64,000 nt of DNA from Diphasiastrum complanatum. Lineage: Eukaryota > Streptophyta > Lycopodiopsida > Lycopodiales > Lycopodiaceae. Both the position numbers and the translations under genes were made by a program. The stretch's first letter is position 1. Every line of letters begins with the position of its first letter. Shown piece after piece: positions 63,957 through 64,000 of the stretch. The notes beneath the pieces are model-generated. The model was not told the origin of the DNA, searched no databases, and worked only from the letters and a program-made list of their open reading frames with translations. Location: the NCBI GenBank assembly GCA_029204225.1, contig CM055107.1, forward strand, positions 17,804,718 to 17,868,717, in the 5' to 3' direction.

Positions 63957-64000
63957 ATGGCTGTGACTATCCCACAGCCGGATGTAAAGCTCTTTGGCAG
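63957..64000 (+). CDS. RPS5: Start of a 40S ribosomal protein S5 (uS7)-like gene, cut by the window
   Basis: The last 44 bases encode MAVTIPQPDVKLFG and part of one more codon. Plant S5 proteins begin with a short variable head followed by DVKLFxxW, so this fits an S5 N-terminus. The start context (GCCATGGC) is excellent, and the upstream region has a typical ribosomal-protein promoter. Only 14 residues are visible, so the name rests on this motif and the promoter together. Confidence 0.6.
   Translation, partial: MAVTIPQPDVKLFG

Overview
The window is plant nuclear DNA from a large, transposon-swollen genome. Almost everything in it is a nest of LTR retrotransposons, two LINEs and one CACTA transposon. 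Only two host genes are visible: a complete seven-exon single-domain DJ-1/Hsp31-like gene (41211-44025, +) and the first codons of a ribosomal protein S5-like gene running off the right edge (63957, +). Tat/Athila-like gypsy elements, Met-tRNA-primed copia elements, a LINE with a zf-RVT-type tail, a TNP2-type CACTA element and a site II/telo-box-like ribosomal promoter all indicate a land plant. The bacterial-looking DJ-1 paralogue and the LINE types lean towards a non-seed plant such as a fern, but that is inference.

Left part, 1-20272. Gypsy A (1-11018, +; the window cuts its 5' LTR) carries gag, a broken pol, a repeat-rich spacer and a degenerate post-pol ORF. It lies against the gag end of a second gypsy element, B (11019-20272, +). 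B is split again by a reverse copia, C (11338-16848), and C itself has an LTR-like insertion at about 13541-14236 where most of its integrase should be. B also ends in a coiled-coil post-pol ORF.

Middle, 20273-35200. Copia D (20273-21763, -) is followed by the long reverse gypsy E (21765-31428). E has gag with two zinc knuckles, protease, RT, RNase H and integrase, then an AT-rich spacer packed with heat-shock-element-like dyads, then about 2.5 kb of post-pol ORFs. Beyond E are the internally deleted copia F (which may be the other half of D), an exact 80-bp tandem repeat, and copia G with its 5' LTR.

Host-gene island, 35200-45760. This holds microsatellites, fragments of a LINE (I) split by the deleted copia H, and then the DJ-1/Hsp31-like gene. 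The gene has a duplicated 62-bp promoter segment and an 87-bp duplication that doubles its last splice acceptor.

Right part, 45762-64000. LINE J (-) is split in its endonuclease by CACTA L (48651-about 58690), and the TNP2 gene of L is split by a complete copia K (51560-57785, ATATA target duplication). K is the youngest clear insertion: its LTRs are nearly identical and its single gag-pol frame is broken only by three nonsense codons. A degraded copia M, a (GC)(CA) tract and the S5-like promoter close the window.

For biology, the most interesting items are the bacterial-type Hsp31-like gene, the cluster of perfect nTTCnnGAAn motifs in gypsy E ahead of its extra ORFs, and the recurring post-pol coiled-coil ORF in three separate gypsy elements.
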